From contig NZ_AMRN01000008.1 in NCBI RefSeq assembly GCF_000300275.1, positions 215,608 through 279,607 of the forward strand: DNA of 64,000 nucleotides. The letters run 5' to 3'. The notes under the pieces are model-generated. The model searched no databases and had not been told where the DNA came from. It saw only the letters and a program-made list of their open reading frames with translations. The position numbers were made by a program, and so were the translations under genes. Below, one piece after another: positions 1 to 8,075 of the stretch (within the stretch, counting starts at the first letter, position 1; every line of letters begins with the position of its first letter). Source of the stretch: Thalassospira profundimaris WP0211. Lineage in GTDB: Bacteria > Pseudomonadota > Alphaproteobacteria > Rhodospirillales > Thalassospiraceae.

Positions 1-2451
1 CTGCAAAAGATCGACATGCGCCAGCACCACATGGGTATCGTAATGCGTGGTAAAGCAATCCTGCACAAGGATCACCGACTTGGCCTTTTCATCACCACTT
101 AGGCTATCCAACTCCGCCTGCCTGAACTTGCCAATGCCGCGGGCGCGCAAGCCAGATTTAAGGCTCTGGCCGTGCAGTTTTGGCAAATCGGTCAGGCCGA
201 TGAAGCGTTTGAAGATCCAGGGCGTCGGCGGGATGGACTGCAGCGCGTTAAACAGCCCCGGTGCCTTTGCCAGAAGGGGTGCCATGCTTTCAAGCGACGC
301 AATCACATGGTCCTTGATGGGGCGTTTGTAGCGCGTGTGATAGGTCTCAAGAAACCGGGATTTCATTTCCGGGATATCGACCTTGACCGGGCATTGCCCC
401 GCGCACGCCTTGCAGGACAGGCAACCGGCCATCGCCTCATAGACGTCATGGGAAAAATCCCGGCCATTGATGACGGCCAGATCCTTGTTCATCGGATCGG
501 TGCCGACAGAAAGCTGGCGGATCCATTCGCGGATCATTCCGGCCCGGCCCTTGGGCGAATGCACGCGCGATCGCGTGACCTTATAGGACGGGCACATGGC
601 ATCCATCAGATCCCAGTTAAAGCACGCCCCGTTGCCGTTACACCGCGTCGCGTTGAGGTATTCATCACGCAACGCATCCTCGATCTGGCGGTCAAACTGG
701 CCGCGCATCGGGGCTTCGTCAATTGCGGTGATCGGTGTGTTTTTGCTGTACGGCGAGGCGATCTTGCCGGGGTTAAGCTGCCCTTCGGGATCGAACGCCT
801 CCTTGATGCGGCGCAGAACGTCATAAAGCTCCGGCCCGAAATAGACGGGCGAGTATTCACCGCGGAACCCCTTGCCATGCTCGCCCCAGATCAGGCCGTT
901 ATAGCGTTTGGTAAGCGCGGCCACCGCGTCGGAAACGCGGCGGATGCGGGCTTCATCTTCCTCATCCATCATGTCAAGCAGCGGACGGACATGCAGGCAG
1001 CCGACATCGACATGGCCAAACATGCCGTAATCAAGTCCCTCGGCATCCAGCAATGCCCGGAATTCTGCAATGAAATCGGCCAGATTTTCTGGCGGCACGG
1101 CGGTATCTTCGACAAACGGTGTGGCGCGGCGTTTGCCCTCAAGGTTGCCGAGCAAGCCCACCGATTTCGCGCGGATCGACCAGATGGCGGCGATCTGCGC
1201 AGGGTCAGTCGCCTGCACAAAGCCGATGGGGGAAAAGTCTTCAGTCGGGTTGGCCTCAAGGTAGGATTTGAGCTCGGTTTGTTTGGCCGCGACCTCGGCC
1301 TCCGTCTCGCCGACGAACTCGACCACGTTAAAGCCGCGTGTCGGCGTCGTGCTGTTTTCCGTGCCAAGAAGCTTGCCCAGCATGTGCCAGCTTTCATCCT
1401 GCTCGGCCAGTTTCATGACCTTGTCATCGATGCTTTCAATCGCCACCGGGTCAAACTGCACCAGCGTTTTGACGTGACGCAGCGCACTATCAAAGCTGTC
1501 ATAGCGCACCACCGTGACGGCCTTGAATTTCGGCATCGGAATGACGCGGAAGGTAATTTCCTTGACCATGCCAAGGCTGCCCTCGGCCCCGGCAATCAGA
1601 AACGACAGGTTCATGTCCCCGGTGTCAGATACCGCTTCCTTCAGATTATAGCCGGTAAGCCCGCGGTTCATTTCCGGGAAGGTTGATTTGATCTGATCCC
1701 GACGCGGGGCGATTTCGTCATGGACCTTTTTGTAAAGCTGCCCCACACGATCCGCGCGGTCCATGGTGTCTTTGGCTTCCGTTGCGTTCATGGCGCGGGT
1801 ATTGAAATCCGTGCCATCGATCAGCACCGTGGTCATGTCATGGATGTAATGGCTGGTTTTGCCATAAATCCGCGATCCCTTGCCGGAGCTATCTGATCCG
1901 ATCATGCCGCCCACCGTGGCCCGGCTTGCGGTCGATACCGCCGGCGGGAAGAAATAGCCATGTGGCTTCAGCCAGGCATTAAGCTGATCAAGCACCACAC
2001 CGGGCTCGACATGCACAAGACCACGTTCGGCATCAAAGCCGAGGATATTGTTGAGATGTTTGGAGGTATCAAGAATGATCGTGTTATTAAGCGACTGGCC
2101 ATTGGTGCCGGTGCCACCCCCACGCGGAGTGATTTTGACCTCGGAAAATTTCTCGCGCCCCGCCAGTTCCATCACGACATTGATGTCACCCCGCGTTTTG
2201 GGCTGCAGCACGGCGGTCGGCATCACCTGATAGACGCTGTTATCAGTGGCATTGATCAGGCGGGTCGGGAAATCGGCATGGATTTCACCGGCAAACTTGC
2301 CTTCGGCCTCCAGCGTTTTCAGAAAGCCCAGCGTCAGACTGTCCAGCGACCGATCCGGGGTGAGGGCTGGCAGCTTTTTGATCACGCTTTTGTTCGAAGC
2401 GTTGGTAACCGGATTGGTAACCGGGGTGGCAGCCGGGGCAGGGACGGACAT
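1..2451 (-). CDS. FAD-binding and 4Fe-4S oxidoreductase, YdiJ/D-2-hydroxyglutarate dehydrogenase type (3' end outside window)
   Basis: The minus frame is open from an ATG at 2451 to the window edge: 817 codons, with the C-terminus missing. An FAD-binding PCMH-type domain comes first, with PRGGGTGTNGQS at residues 109-120, followed by the FAD-oxidase C-terminal domain. A ferredoxin-like part has CNGNGACF near residue 604 and CLSCKACAGQCP near 675. The order FAD oxidase, then Fe-S, then CCG domain matches E. coli YdiJ (about 1,018 residues), which oxidises D-2-hydroxyglutarate. About 200 residues should therefore lie outside the window. A GAGAGAG ribosome site precedes the ATG. The exact substrate is inferred from the family; D-lactate or another 2-hydroxyacid is possible. 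Confidence 0.88.
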   Translation of the reverse strand, partial: MSVPAPAATPVTNPVTNASNKSVIKKLPALTPDRSLDSLTLGFLKTLEAEGKFAGEIHADFPTRLINATDNSVYQVMPTAVLQPKTRGDINVVMELAGREKFSEVKITPRGGGTGTNGQSLNNTIILDTSKHLNNILGFDAERGLVHVEPGVVLDQLNAWLKPHGYFFPPAVSTASRATVGGMIGSDSSGKGSRIYGKTSHYIHDMTTVLIDGTDFNTRAMNATEAKDTMDRADRVGQLYKKVHDEIAPRRDQIKSTFPEMNRGLTGYNLKEAVSDTGDMNLSFLIAGAEGSLGMVKEITFRVIPMPKFKAVTVVRYDSFDSALRHVKTLVQFDPVAIESIDDKVMKLAEQDESWHMLGKLLGTENSTTPTRGFNVVEFVGETEAEVAAKQTELKSYLEANPTEDFSPIGFVQATDPAQIAAIWSIRAKSVGLLGNLEGKRRATPFVEDTAVPPENLADFIAEFRALLDAEGLDYGMFGHVDVGCLHVRPLLDMMDEEDEARIRRVSDAVAALTKRYNGLIWGEHGKGFRGEYSPVYFGPELYDVLRRIKEAFDPEGQLNPGKIASPYSKNTPITAIDEAPMRGQFDRQIEDALRDEYLNATRCNGNGACFNWDLMDAMCPSYKVTRSRVHSPKGRAGMIREWIRQLSVGTDPMNKDLAVINGRDFSHDVYEAMAGCLSCKACAGQCPVKVDIPEMKSRFLETYHTRYKRPIKDHVIASLESMAPLLAKAPGLFNALQSIPPTPWIFKRFIGLTDLPKLHGQSLKSGLRARGIGKFRQAELDSLSGDEKAKSVILVQDCFTTHYDTHVVLAHVDLLQ

Positions 2452-2470
2452 CAGGCTCTCTCAATACTCG

Positions 2471-2485
2471 TATGATAATATCATA
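2471..2485. promoter_or_regulatory. 15-bp perfect palindrome, candidate operator of the FAD dehydrogenase gene
   Basis: TATGATA-A-TATCATA is a perfect odd-centred palindrome, 20 bp upstream of the dehydrogenase ATG at 2451. Its position fits a repressor operator. GntR-family proteins often control 2-hydroxyacid dehydrogenases, but no regulator gene is adjacent, so the binding protein is unknown. Confidence 0.4.
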
Positions 2486-2587
2486 TGCGTTTATCGGGTT
2501 TTTCCCGGTGCGGGCCGGGTCCCCGATCTGGCATGCCAACCCATTTGACCTGATCGCGATTGAATAGACAAATCGAAAATTCCGAAA

Positions 2588-2612
2588 GATTATTCAAAAT
2601 AAGTGAATAATC
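2588..2612. promoter_or_regulatory. Inverted repeat with 9-bp arms upstream of the FAD dehydrogenase
   Basis: GATTATTCA, a 7-bp spacer and TGAATAATC form a perfect A+T-rich inverted repeat 137 bp upstream of the ATG at 2451. It may be a second operator or part of the promoter. No T-run follows on either strand, so it does not look like a terminator. Confidence 0.3.
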
Positions 2613-3021
2613 AAAGCGCCGGGCAAGGTGCTCAGAACCGGCCACCCAAAAGCGCGGAAATAGCCGATTTCAAATCCTCATACAATTGGTCCCGCACTGT
2701 AATTCGCAGCCCAATTTCCTTGCAAGAGCCACGGTGGTTTCTGGCTCGCCGAAACACGTGCGGACGTGATGATGGCAGGCCAGCTAAAGCAAGGCTGAGC
2801 CGGGATGCTTGAGGCACGGTATTGTGGTGGTGGAGGGTAGTGCGGCTGCCGTCCTGGGGGAGTTGCGCAGGACCGCGGGATGAGGCTGTGCATGGGGGGC
2901 AGCGGTGCAGAGGGAGTGCTGCTCACGGGCGATGTGCGGGACGGCTGTCGGCCTGGACCGGGGGCCCTTGGGTGGGGTCGTGTCGCCCGGAATACCTGGA
3001 CTTTTCACGCTTTTCCGTGCC
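2613..3021. other. Intergenic stretch without a recognisable gene
   Basis: Open frames here give Trp- or Pro-rich translations with no family resemblance and no good ribosome sites. From about 2820 to 3000 the plus strand is very G-rich. I see no RNA gene or mobile element. Confidence 0.5.
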
Positions 3022-3069
3022 TGAGAAAAATCGGGAATGTGCGGGATTTGCTGTGAGCCGCACATTCCC
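3022..3069 (-). terminator. Rho-independent terminator of the ABC transporter/ureohydrolase operon
   Basis: GGGAATGTGCGG at 3033-3044 and CCGCACATTCCC at 3058-3069 form a perfect 12-bp stem. On the minus strand the stem is followed by GATTTTTCT. It lies about 70 bp after the stop of the ATPase gene, as expected for the end of that operon. Confidence 0.75.
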
Positions 3070-3137
3070 TGTGCCTGAGCCTGTCGGGTGGTGGCAAGTC
3101 AGGCAGGTGTTTGTTTTGCCGTGATTTTTTGACGGCT

Positions 3138-3938
3138 TTAGGCTGATTTGCGCTGGTTGGCGGCGTCTTCGGCCTTGATCGCCTCGTCATGCATCAGCGA
3201 CAGGATGGTGCGTTTGTAATCCATGAATTGCGGGCTGGTGAGCGCATCGATGTGGCGCGGGCGTTCGATGTTGATATCAAGCGATTGCTTAATCAGGCCG
3301 GGGCGGGCGGACATCACGTGCACCTCGTCGCCCAGGAAGATTGCCTCGTCAATGTCGTGGGTGATGAAAAGCACCGTCTTGCGGCGGCTTTGCCAGACAT
3401 CAAGCAGCAGTTCCTGCATCATCTGGCGGGTCTGGCTATCGAGCGCGCCAAACGGTTCATCCATCAGCAAAATGCGTGGATCATTGGCAAGGGCGCGGGC
3501 CAGCGCCACGCGCTGGCGCATGCCGCCCGAGAGTTCCTTGGGATAGGATTTTTCAAATCCGTCAAGGTGAACGGCCTTGATCAGATCATCGGCGATGTCT
3601 TCGCATTCGGATTTCGGCAATCCTTTGAGTTTCGGGCCAAACATGACGTTTTCACGCACGGTCAGCCAGGGAAACAGGGTGTAGCTTTGAAACACCATGC
3701 CGCGATCGGCCGACGGGCCATTGATCGGCTCGCCATCGAGTTCCAGCCGCCCCGATGTCGGGGTTTCAAGCCCGGCAACAAGGCGGAGCAAGGTGGATTT
3801 GCCACAGCCCGACGGGCCGACAATGACGGAAAAGGTATCGTTGGCAACATCAAGCGAGACGTCATCAAGGGCCAGAACCGGCGGTTTGCCCTTGGGTTCG
3901 AACCGTACCGTGATGTCACGAAGGGAAAGCATGCTCAT
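3138..3938 (-). CDS. ABC transporter ATP-binding protein, nitrate/sulfonate/taurine (SsuB/TauB) family
   Basis: This 266-residue ATPase energises uptake with the permease and binding protein encoded just upstream. Walker A GPSGCGKST lies near residue 41, the ABC signature LSGGMRQRVALARAL near 136 and Walker B ILLMDEPFGALD near 160, followed by the switch region FITHDIDEA. Length and motifs match SsuB/TauB/NrtD proteins. The frame continues upstream to 3995 into the permease gene, but the ATG at 3938 has AAGGGG before it and begins with the family-like MSMLSLRDITV. The substrate cannot be read from the ATPase; the context suggests a guanidino compound. Confidence 0.9.
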   Translation of the reverse strand: MSMLSLRDITVRFEPKGKPPVLALDDVSLDVANDTFSVIVGPSGCGKSTLLRLVAGLETPTSGRLELDGEPINGPSADRGMVFQSYTLFPWLTVRENVMFGPKLKGLPKSECEDIADDLIKAVHLDGFEKSYPKELSGGMRQRVALARALANDPRILLMDEPFGALDSQTRQMMQELLLDVWQSRRKTVLFITHDIDEAIFLGDEVHVMSARPGLIKQSLDINIERPRHIDALTSPQFMDYKRTILSLMHDEAIKAEDAANQRKSA

Positions 3939-3952
3939 GACTGTATCGCCCC

Positions 3953-4747
3953 TTAAAAATCGGCAGACCAGGGCAGCAAACGCCGGCGTGCCCATTTAAA
4001 GAAGAAATCGGTGATCAGGCCCAGAATGCCAATGGTAAAGACACCAAGCAAAATCACGTCGGTAAACAGCCCGCGCATGGCATTGAGGATCATATAGCCA
4101 AGGCCGGTATCAGCCGCGACCAGTTCGGCCACCACCAGATAGGTCCAGGCCCAGCCCATGGTAACGCGCAGGTTATCCATCACACCGGGCATGCAGGCCG
4201 GCACCAGAACGCGCGTGACAACGCGTCTGCGATCCGCGCCCAGCGTATAGGCGCAATCAATCAGATCCTTGGAAATCCGGGCCGACACATCGGAAATCAG
4301 AATAAGCTGCTGGAAGAAGGTGCCGAGGAAAATCACCATGATTTTCTGTTCGATCCCGATGCCGATCCACAGGATCAGAAGTGGGATCAGGGCCGAAACC
4401 GGGATGTAGCGCATGAAACCGGTGATCGGTTCAATCAGCGCCTGCACCGCCCGAAAACTGCCCATCAGGATACCGATCGGCACGGCAAAGATGGAAGCGA
4501 GGATAAAGCCCGACAGGATGACAACAAGGCTTGCCCACATATGTTCAAACAAAGACATATTGGCTATGCGCTTGATGCCAGCTTGAACCACCTCATGCGG
4601 GGCGGCAAGGAAGTCGCGGGGCGTGATCCCGCCATAGGTGAGCAAGCACCACAGGGCCAGGATAACAGCAACCGAAATCAGCGACAGGGTGACATAGGTT
4701 CCCTTGTCGATATCGGTCTTGGGCGAGAAAAGGGATCTGGTCCACAT
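3953..4747 (-). CDS. ABC transporter permease, NitT/TauT (SsuC/TauC) family
   Basis: This 264-residue inner-membrane permease has about six hydrophobic segments. The EAA-type loop that contacts the ATPase is visible as CAYTLGADRRRVVTRVLVPACMPG in the middle of the protein, split here by residues typical of the SsuC family. The stop at 3953-3955 lies within the leader of the ATPase gene, so the two are probably translationally coupled. The binding protein precedes it by 35 bp. It would form the homodimeric channel of the transporter at 3138-5760. Confidence 0.9.
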   Translation of the reverse strand: MWTRSLFSPKTDIDKGTYVTLSLISVAVILALWCLLTYGGITPRDFLAAPHEVVQAGIKRIANMSLFEHMWASLVVILSGFILASIFAVPIGILMGSFRAVQALIEPITGFMRYIPVSALIPLLILWIGIGIEQKIMVIFLGTFFQQLILISDVSARISKDLIDCAYTLGADRRRVVTRVLVPACMPGVMDNLRVTMGWAWTYLVVAELVAADTGLGYMILNAMRGLFTDVILLGVFTIGILGLITDFFFKWARRRLLPWSADF

Positions 4748-4782
4748 GATGCTTGCTCTTTTAAGTCTTTGTATTTTGCGTG

Positions 4783-5760
4783 TTACTTGACGATGTCAGC
4801 AGCCAGCAGGCTTTTGGGATCGGCTTCGAGCGTGATCAGGCCGCTTTCCTTGCCAAGGGTCATGGCATTGGCAATGGTGCCGACAATGCCATCTTCGTTG
4901 GCCGGATCCATGAAGGTCTTGTTCATTGCATCATCATAAAACGCAATGCCCGCACGGGTTTCAGCAAAGACCGCCGGATCTTCAAGCCAGCCGCCAACAC
5001 CCTTTGCCATGATCACGTCGGCGGCTTCCTCGTTGGCTTTCTGCCAGGCGATTGCCTTGGCCCATGCACGATAAAGCGCTTCCATTTCCGGACGACGGGC
5101 TTCCAGGGTTTCCTCGGTCGTCACCGCGATATCGGTGATCAGGCCCGGTGCCTTGGAACTATCGATCAGAAGGTGACCATGTTCGGTGTCCTTGCCACGC
5201 GTCAGCCACGGCTCCCACGTTACAGCCGCATCAACGCGCTTGGCGACAAAGGCCGCACCGGCATCACCAGCCGACATGTTCATCGAATTGACGTCAGAAA
5301 GGCTCATGCCGGCTTCCTTGAGAAGGACGCTCAGGAAGAACTGCGAGACAGAACCCTCGGTATAGGCGACGTTTTTGCCCTTGAGATCCTCGATGGTTTT
5401 GATGTCGGCATTGGCAACAATGCCGTCGCCGCCACGTGAATCATCCAGCGCAAACAGATAGGTCAGCGGATGGTCGTCAGTGTAAAAGCCAAGCACGGTG
5501 TCAATCGTGGTAACCGCAACATCAATCCGCCCAGCCGCCAAGGCCGGCATGCGGGTTTTGACGTCTTCCATCACGACAAGTTTGACATCAAGGCCTTCTT
5601 CTTCAAAGAAGCCCTCGTCCTGGGCGATATAAAGCGGGCCATAGCCAACCCAGGTCGAATGCGCGATGGTCAGTTCCTCGGCCGAGGCGGCGGTGGAAAG
5701 CGAGAAGGCGGTTGCGAGGGCCGCACCCGACAGGCAGATTTTCGAAAGAATGCGTTTCAT
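4783..5760 (-). CDS. ABC transporter substrate-binding protein, NitT/TauT (SsuA/NMT1-like) family
   Basis: A 325-residue periplasmic protein. Residues 1-27 form a signal peptide ending in STAASA before EELTIAHSTWVGYGPL, the characteristic first strand of NMT1/TauA-like binding proteins. The two-lobe body includes GRIDVAVTTIDTVLG and AAVTWEPWL, which are family hallmarks. A GGAG site lies 9 bp before the ATG. It is the second gene of the operon behind the ureohydrolase. The ligand is unknown. Being co-transcribed with a ureohydrolase, a guanidino acid or guanidino sulfonate is an attractive inference. Confidence 0.9.
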   Translation of the reverse strand: MKRILSKICLSGAALATAFSLSTAASAEELTIAHSTWVGYGPLYIAQDEGFFEEEGLDVKLVVMEDVKTRMPALAAGRIDVAVTTIDTVLGFYTDDHPLTYLFALDDSRGGDGIVANADIKTIEDLKGKNVAYTEGSVSQFFLSVLLKEAGMSLSDVNSMNMSAGDAGAAFVAKRVDAAVTWEPWLTRGKDTEHGHLLIDSSKAPGLITDIAVTTEETLEARRPEMEALYRAWAKAIAWQKANEEAADVIMAKGVGGWLEDPAVFAETRAGIAFYDDAMNKTFMDPANEDGIVGTIANAMTLGKESGLITLEADPKSLLAADIVK

Positions 5761-5819
5761 GGATGGTGTCTCCGGTGTGAGATGCTCTCTGATTTAGGTT
5801 TGGTTTCTTTGATTTGGCC

Positions 5820-6836
5820 TTAGCCCGATTTTCGGTTCGGGTTTCTGGTGGCGTTTGACCCGGCCAGCACGCACAGCAATTCATACATGAGCGAAATGCC
5901 AAGCCAGGCTGTTCCTCCCGAAGGATCGAAGGGGGGCGAGACCTCGACAAGGTCTGCGCCCACAAGGTTTAGACCGGCGAGAAGCCGGATCATTTTTTGC
6001 GCCTCGCGGCTGGTGAAACCGCCGATTTCCGGCGTGCCGGTGCCCGGTGCAAAGGCCGGGTCGACAGAATCAATGTCAAAGCTGACATAGGTTTTATCGT
6101 GGCCGACAATGTCACGCGCCTCGGCCATGACATCGTCGATGCCGCGATCAATCACTTCTTCCATGCGGATGATGCGAACGCCTTGGGCCAGGCCCCATTC
6201 AACATCCTCGCCGTCATACATCGTGCCGCGAATGCCGATCTGAACCACGCGCCTGGGATCAAGGTAACCGTCCTCGATCGCGCGGCGGAACGGCGTGCCG
6301 TGGGTATATTTGAAGCCGTTGAAATAGCTGTCAAAAAGATCGGTATGGGCATCGAAATGCACCATGCCAAGCGGGCCATCGGATGCCAGTGCCTTCAGGA
6401 TCGGATAGGACAGCAGATGATCACCACCGGCACTGAGTGGCGTGATGCCCTTTGATTTCAGCTTGGCGATAAAGCCCGTCACACTTTCCAGCGTATCCAT
6501 GATGTCGGCCGGATTGACCGGCGCGTCACCCAGATCGGCGATATTGCGGTCTTCAAACGGGTTCTGGCTGGTGACCGGGTGTTTCGGCCGGATCATGGTC
6601 GACAGATCGCGCAACTGACGCGGGCCGTGCCGCGCACCCGGACGGTTGGTGGTGCCGCCATCCCATGGTACGCCGAGCATGGCGATATCGACCTCGCTTA
6701 AGACCGGGTTATCCAGCGACAAATGCGGCGCGCGCATGAAGCTTGCCACCCCGGCATAACGCGGCAGGGTCATCGCCGAGGGCGGAACAAAGGAAATAGC
6801 GGACCCAGTATCAGGTTTGTCAGCAGTATTGGGCAT
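5820..6836 (-). CDS. Agmatinase/arginase-family ureohydrolase (guanidino-compound hydrolase)
   Basis: A 338-residue member of the arginase fold, which uses a binuclear Mn or Ni centre to release urea from guanidino compounds. Metal-ligand motifs are intact: GGDH near residue 138, HFDAHTDLFD near 160 and SFDIDSVDPAFAPGTGTPE near 244. The ending GGTAWLGISLMYELL also fits agmatinase, guanidinobutyrase and guanidine-hydrolase relatives, so the substrate is open. It is the first gene of an operon with a NitT/TauT transporter and is divergent from a LysR regulator. An AGGA site lies 10 bp upstream of the ATG. Likely role: use of an imported guanidino compound as nitrogen source. Confidence 0.88.
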   Translation of the reverse strand: MPNTADKPDTGSAISFVPPSAMTLPRYAGVASFMRAPHLSLDNPVLSEVDIAMLGVPWDGGTTNRPGARHGPRQLRDLSTMIRPKHPVTSQNPFEDRNIADLGDAPVNPADIMDTLESVTGFIAKLKSKGITPLSAGGDHLLSYPILKALASDGPLGMVHFDAHTDLFDSYFNGFKYTHGTPFRRAIEDGYLDPRRVVQIGIRGTMYDGEDVEWGLAQGVRIIRMEEVIDRGIDDVMAEARDIVGHDKTYVSFDIDSVDPAFAPGTGTPEIGGFTSREAQKMIRLLAGLNLVGADLVEVSPPFDPSGGTAWLGISLMYELLCVLAGSNATRNPNRKSG

Positions 6837-6964
6837 GAAGGCAGGTCCTAGCGCGGTGGCGATGGTGGTGGCATGCCGTCGCGGTCGGGTGGGGTGAGCG
6901 CGGACACGGCAATTATCTCAAAAGCTTGGACGAAGATTGCCACGCGGGGACGTGTTCAATAATA

Positions 6965-6975
6965 TGAAACTTTCA
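6965..6975. promoter_or_regulatory. Small palindrome in the ureohydrolase/LysR divergent promoter region
   Basis: TGAAA-C-TTTCA lies in the 191-bp gap between the divergent genes, 53 bp before the LysR start. LysR-type regulators usually bind short dyads in such gaps. This is the clearest dyad there, but the assignment is tentative. Confidence 0.25.
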
Positions 6976-7027
6976 AACTAAACGTCTGATTTTTTCAACG
7001 TAATGCTTTCACGAAGGTCAAGCGCCG

Positions 7028-7999
7028 ATGTCAGTAACACTTCCGCCGCTCAGTGATGTCGATTTCCGCCAGTTGCGGATTTTCAGGACCATCGTCGAAA
7101 GCAACGGTTTCACCGCCGCCCAGGACGAGCTTGGCATTTCAAGATCGACCATCAGCACCCAGATGTCCGCGCTTGAAACCCGGTTGGGGGTGAAGCTTTG
7201 TCGCCGCGGCCGGTCGGGCTTTTCGCTGACCGAACATGGGCAAAAGATCTATAGCGAGGTGATCAAACTGTTTGCCGCGGCCGACTCTTTCCGGGCCGAG
7301 GTCGGGGCTATTCGCGGCAATATGGTGGGGGAACTTCGCATTGGTGTTGTCGATGCCATGGTCGAAAATCCCAATTGCAAGCTGGATCGGGCGATTGCGC
7401 TGTTTCATGAACGCGCGCCGGGTGTACATCCGACCTTTGTTGTCGTATCCCCCAACCAGATTGAAAACGCGTTGCTCAGTCGGCAGATGGAAATCGCCGT
7501 CATGCCCAACCAGCCGATGAATGCAGCCGTGCAGATGCAGCAGCTTTTTCACGAAGAACAGACGATGTATTGCGGCAAGGAGCATCCGCTGTTTGAAAAA
7601 GCGCATGAAAAGATGCCAATCGAACAACTGGCCGAACAGAAATACGCAAGGCGCGGTTACTCGGTAGCGCTTGCGTTCCAGTCCCTGTTCAAACATCCGC
7701 CAAGTGCCACGGCCTATGACATGGAAGGGCTGGCCTATCTGATCCGAAGCGGCAAGTTCGTCAGTTTCCTGCCAACCCACTTTGCGCGGCAATGGGTGGA
7801 GCGCGGCGAAATGCGCGCCCTTCGTCCCGATCTGCTCAGCTTCAAGATCGCCATGTGTGTCGCCAACTTCCCGCAATCGGTGATGTCACGCATGGCGCGT
7901 GTGTTTCGCGAATGCCTGATCGAGGTGCACCCGACTGTGACCGCAATCAAAACCGTGCCGCCGACGCTTGAAAAGACTGCTGCGTCGTCATCCCAATAA
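7028..7999 (+). CDS. LysR-family transcriptional regulator, divergent from the ureohydrolase operon
   Basis: A 323-residue regulator. The winged helix-turn-helix is at residues 12-70 (RQLRIFRTIVESNGFTAAQ, then LGISRSTISTQMSALETRLG), followed by a periplasmic-binding-protein-like effector domain. It is transcribed away from the ureohydrolase with a 191-bp shared gap, the usual arrangement for a LysR activator of the neighbouring operon. It probably senses the transported substrate or its product. The body and length are standard for the family. The ribosome site is weak (AAGGT, 11 bp). Confidence 0.9.
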   Translation: MSVTLPPLSDVDFRQLRIFRTIVESNGFTAAQDELGISRSTISTQMSALETRLGVKLCRRGRSGFSLTEHGQKIYSEVIKLFAAADSFRAEVGAIRGNMVGELRIGVVDAMVENPNCKLDRAIALFHERAPGVHPTFVVVSPNQIENALLSRQMEIAVMPNQPMNAAVQMQQLFHEEQTMYCGKEHPLFEKAHEKMPIEQLAEQKYARRGYSVALAFQSLFKHPPSATAYDMEGLAYLIRSGKFVSFLPTHFARQWVERGEMRALRPDLLSFKIAMCVANFPQSVMSRMARVFRECLIEVHPTVTAIKTVPPTLEKTAASSSQ

Positions 8000-8075
8000 C
8001 TGTTTTCCCAAATCCGGTTCGGGCGCTATGCTCTTGATCGGGCAGGGGAGTTAAACGGAGTGGATCATCAAGACC

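Noticed and set aside
172..1686. Open frame of 504 codons on the plus strand
   Set aside because: It is antisense to the FAD dehydrogenase, whose translation shows clear motifs; the plus-strand product is Arg/His-rich with no family features.
2822..3124. 100-codon frame rich in Trp and Gly
   Set aside because: Composition unlike a protein and no ribosome site; follows from local G-richness.
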